This document shows, piece by piece, positions 7,139 to 7,697 of a stretch of 7,697 bases of DNA. The stretch is taken from assembly GCF_020216885.1 (NCBI RefSeq), contig NZ_JAIWON010000144.1, positions 1 through 7,697 of the forward strand, written 5' to 3'. Position numbers and translations under genes: made by a program. The DNA comes from Zymomonas sp. GTDB taxonomy: Bacteria; Pseudomonadota; Alphaproteobacteria; Sphingomonadales; Sphingomonadaceae. The stretch's first letter is position 1, and the number at the start of each line of letters is the position of its first letter. The notes below the pieces were generated by a model. The model was not told the DNA's origin, searched no databases, and was given only the letters and a program-made list of their open reading frames with translations.

Positions 7139-7186
7139 ACCTGCTCAAAAGGCATAAATGCCGATAGTCCTTAATGTCTAGCAGGT
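7139..7186 (+). promoter_or_regulatory. Two-tier hairpin in the pgl leader
   Basis: ACCTGCT (7139-7145) and AGCAGGT (7180-7186) are exact reverse complements. The 34 bases between them hold a small inner hairpin, GGCA (7151-7154) with TGCC (7159-7162). The structure ends six bases before the SD GGAG (7193-7196) of pgl. This suggests, but does not prove, control of translation or RNA stability. Confidence 0.35.
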
Positions 7187-7202
7187 ATCAATGGAGAAGA
7201 AG

Positions 7203-7697
7203 ATGACCGAAGCCGAATGGTGGGAATTTGAAAATGTCGAAGCTATGGCAAAACAGATTGCCGACGACATCGAATTTATTATCAAGCAAGCCATCGAGAA
7301 AAAAGGCCGCGCTTTAATCATTGTTCCGGGTGGTTCTACGCCGAAACTGGTTTTCCCGACGCTTGCCGCCCGTGACCTCGATTGGTCAAAAGTAACCTTG
7401 ATGCTGACAGATGATCGTCTGGTTGCCAAAGATAATCCGTTAAGCAATTTTGGCCTTCTGACCAAACATTTCGGTAATAGCGGTGCTGAATTGGTCTCCT
7501 TGATTGATGAAAATTATCTGGATGACCGCGCTGCCGCTGGCCGTGCCGCAGACCAGAAATTGGCTTCTTATAAATGGCCTGCCGATCTCGTTTGGTTGGG
7601 TATGGGTAATGATGGCCATACCGCTTCTATTTTCCCAGGGCCTAATTTTGACGAAGCTGTCAACGGTCCCCGTGAACGCCGCGCTCTTGGCCTTCTT
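7203..7697 (+). CDS. pgl: 6-phosphogluconolactonase, 3' end cut by window edge
   Basis: Pgl hydrolyses 6-phosphogluconolactone to 6-phosphogluconate in the cytoplasm, the step after glucose-6-phosphate dehydrogenase in the Entner-Doudoroff and pentose phosphate routes. The 165 visible residues cover most of an expected 230-270 residue protein; the frame is open to the last base. Visible motifs are VPGGSTP (41-47) in the phosphate-binding loop, LTDDRLV (68-74, corresponding to the family DERWV region), the N-P-x-S-N-F pattern at 78-83, and LGMGNDGHTASIFPG (132-146), the hallmark catalytic segment that sets it apart from the related glucosamine-6-phosphate deaminases. ATG at 7203 is preferred because GGAG (7193-7196) sits six bases upstream. 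An in-frame ATG at 7191 would add MEKK and has only a weak AGG inside the leader stem. It is separated from etfA by a strong terminator, so it is a transcription unit of its own. Confidence 0.93.
   Translation, partial: MTEAEWWEFENVEAMAKQIADDIEFIIKQAIEKKGRALIIVPGGSTPKLVFPTLAARDLDWSKVTLMLTDDRLVAKDNPLSNFGLLTKHFGNSGAELVSLIDENYLDDRAAAGRAADQKLASYKWPADLVWLGMGNDGHTASIFPGPNFDEAVNGPRERRALGLL

Noticed and set aside
7191..7202. Longer pgl start at 7191
   Set aside because: It has only a weak AGG upstream, and its own bases supply the good SD of the ATG at 7203. It remains possible but less likely.
7178..7465. 95-residue - strand ORF opposite pgl
   Set aside because: It is antisense to a well-supported gene with clear motifs; the translation is a Ser/Arg-rich shadow without recognisable features.

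Overview
The window looks like chromosomal DNA of a moderate-GC alphaproteobacterium. Zymomonas mobilis or a close relative is the best guess, inferred from three things: alphaproteobacterial-type SucC, EtfB and EtfA; codon use well below the GC-rich norm of the class; and a stand-alone 6-phosphogluconolactonase gene of the Entner-Doudoroff pathway. This assignment rests on recall and pattern, not on a database search. All recognised genes lie on the + strand. I see no tRNA, rRNA, insertion sequence, CRISPR array, prophage gene or replication origin.

Layout. (1) 1-199: a very AT-rich leader (about 14% GC over the first 120 bases) ending in a 9-bp inverted repeat whose right arm abuts the Shine-Dalgarno of the first gene. 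(2) 200-3400: a 1066-residue autotransporter with a signal peptide, a chymotrypsin-fold (S1) protease passenger, a beta-rich passenger stem and a C-terminal outer-membrane barrel. (3) 3401-3931: a 531-base gap with a strong bidirectional terminator and two more hairpins. It may encode a small RNA on the - strand. (4) 3932-6869: sucC, etfB and etfA, closely spaced and probably co-transcribed, ending in a hairpin and then a strong intrinsic terminator. (5) 6953-7202: a 250-base gap with a palindrome and a leader hairpin. (6) 7203 to the window edge: the first 165 codons of pgl.

How the genes fit together. sucC encodes the beta subunit of succinyl-CoA synthetase, but the alpha subunit gene sucD, normally its direct neighbour, is absent here. 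Its place is taken by etfBA, the two subunits of an electron-transfer flavoprotein that carries electrons from flavin dehydrogenases to the quinone pool. etfA overlaps etfB by an ATGA junction, so the two subunits are likely translationally coupled. The autotransporter and pgl look like separate transcription units. Nothing here is clearly a new system. The signals most worth testing are the candidate antisense-strand small RNA, the protease N-terminus that signal peptidase may itself generate, the SD-abutting leader stem, and the sucC-etfBA arrangement.
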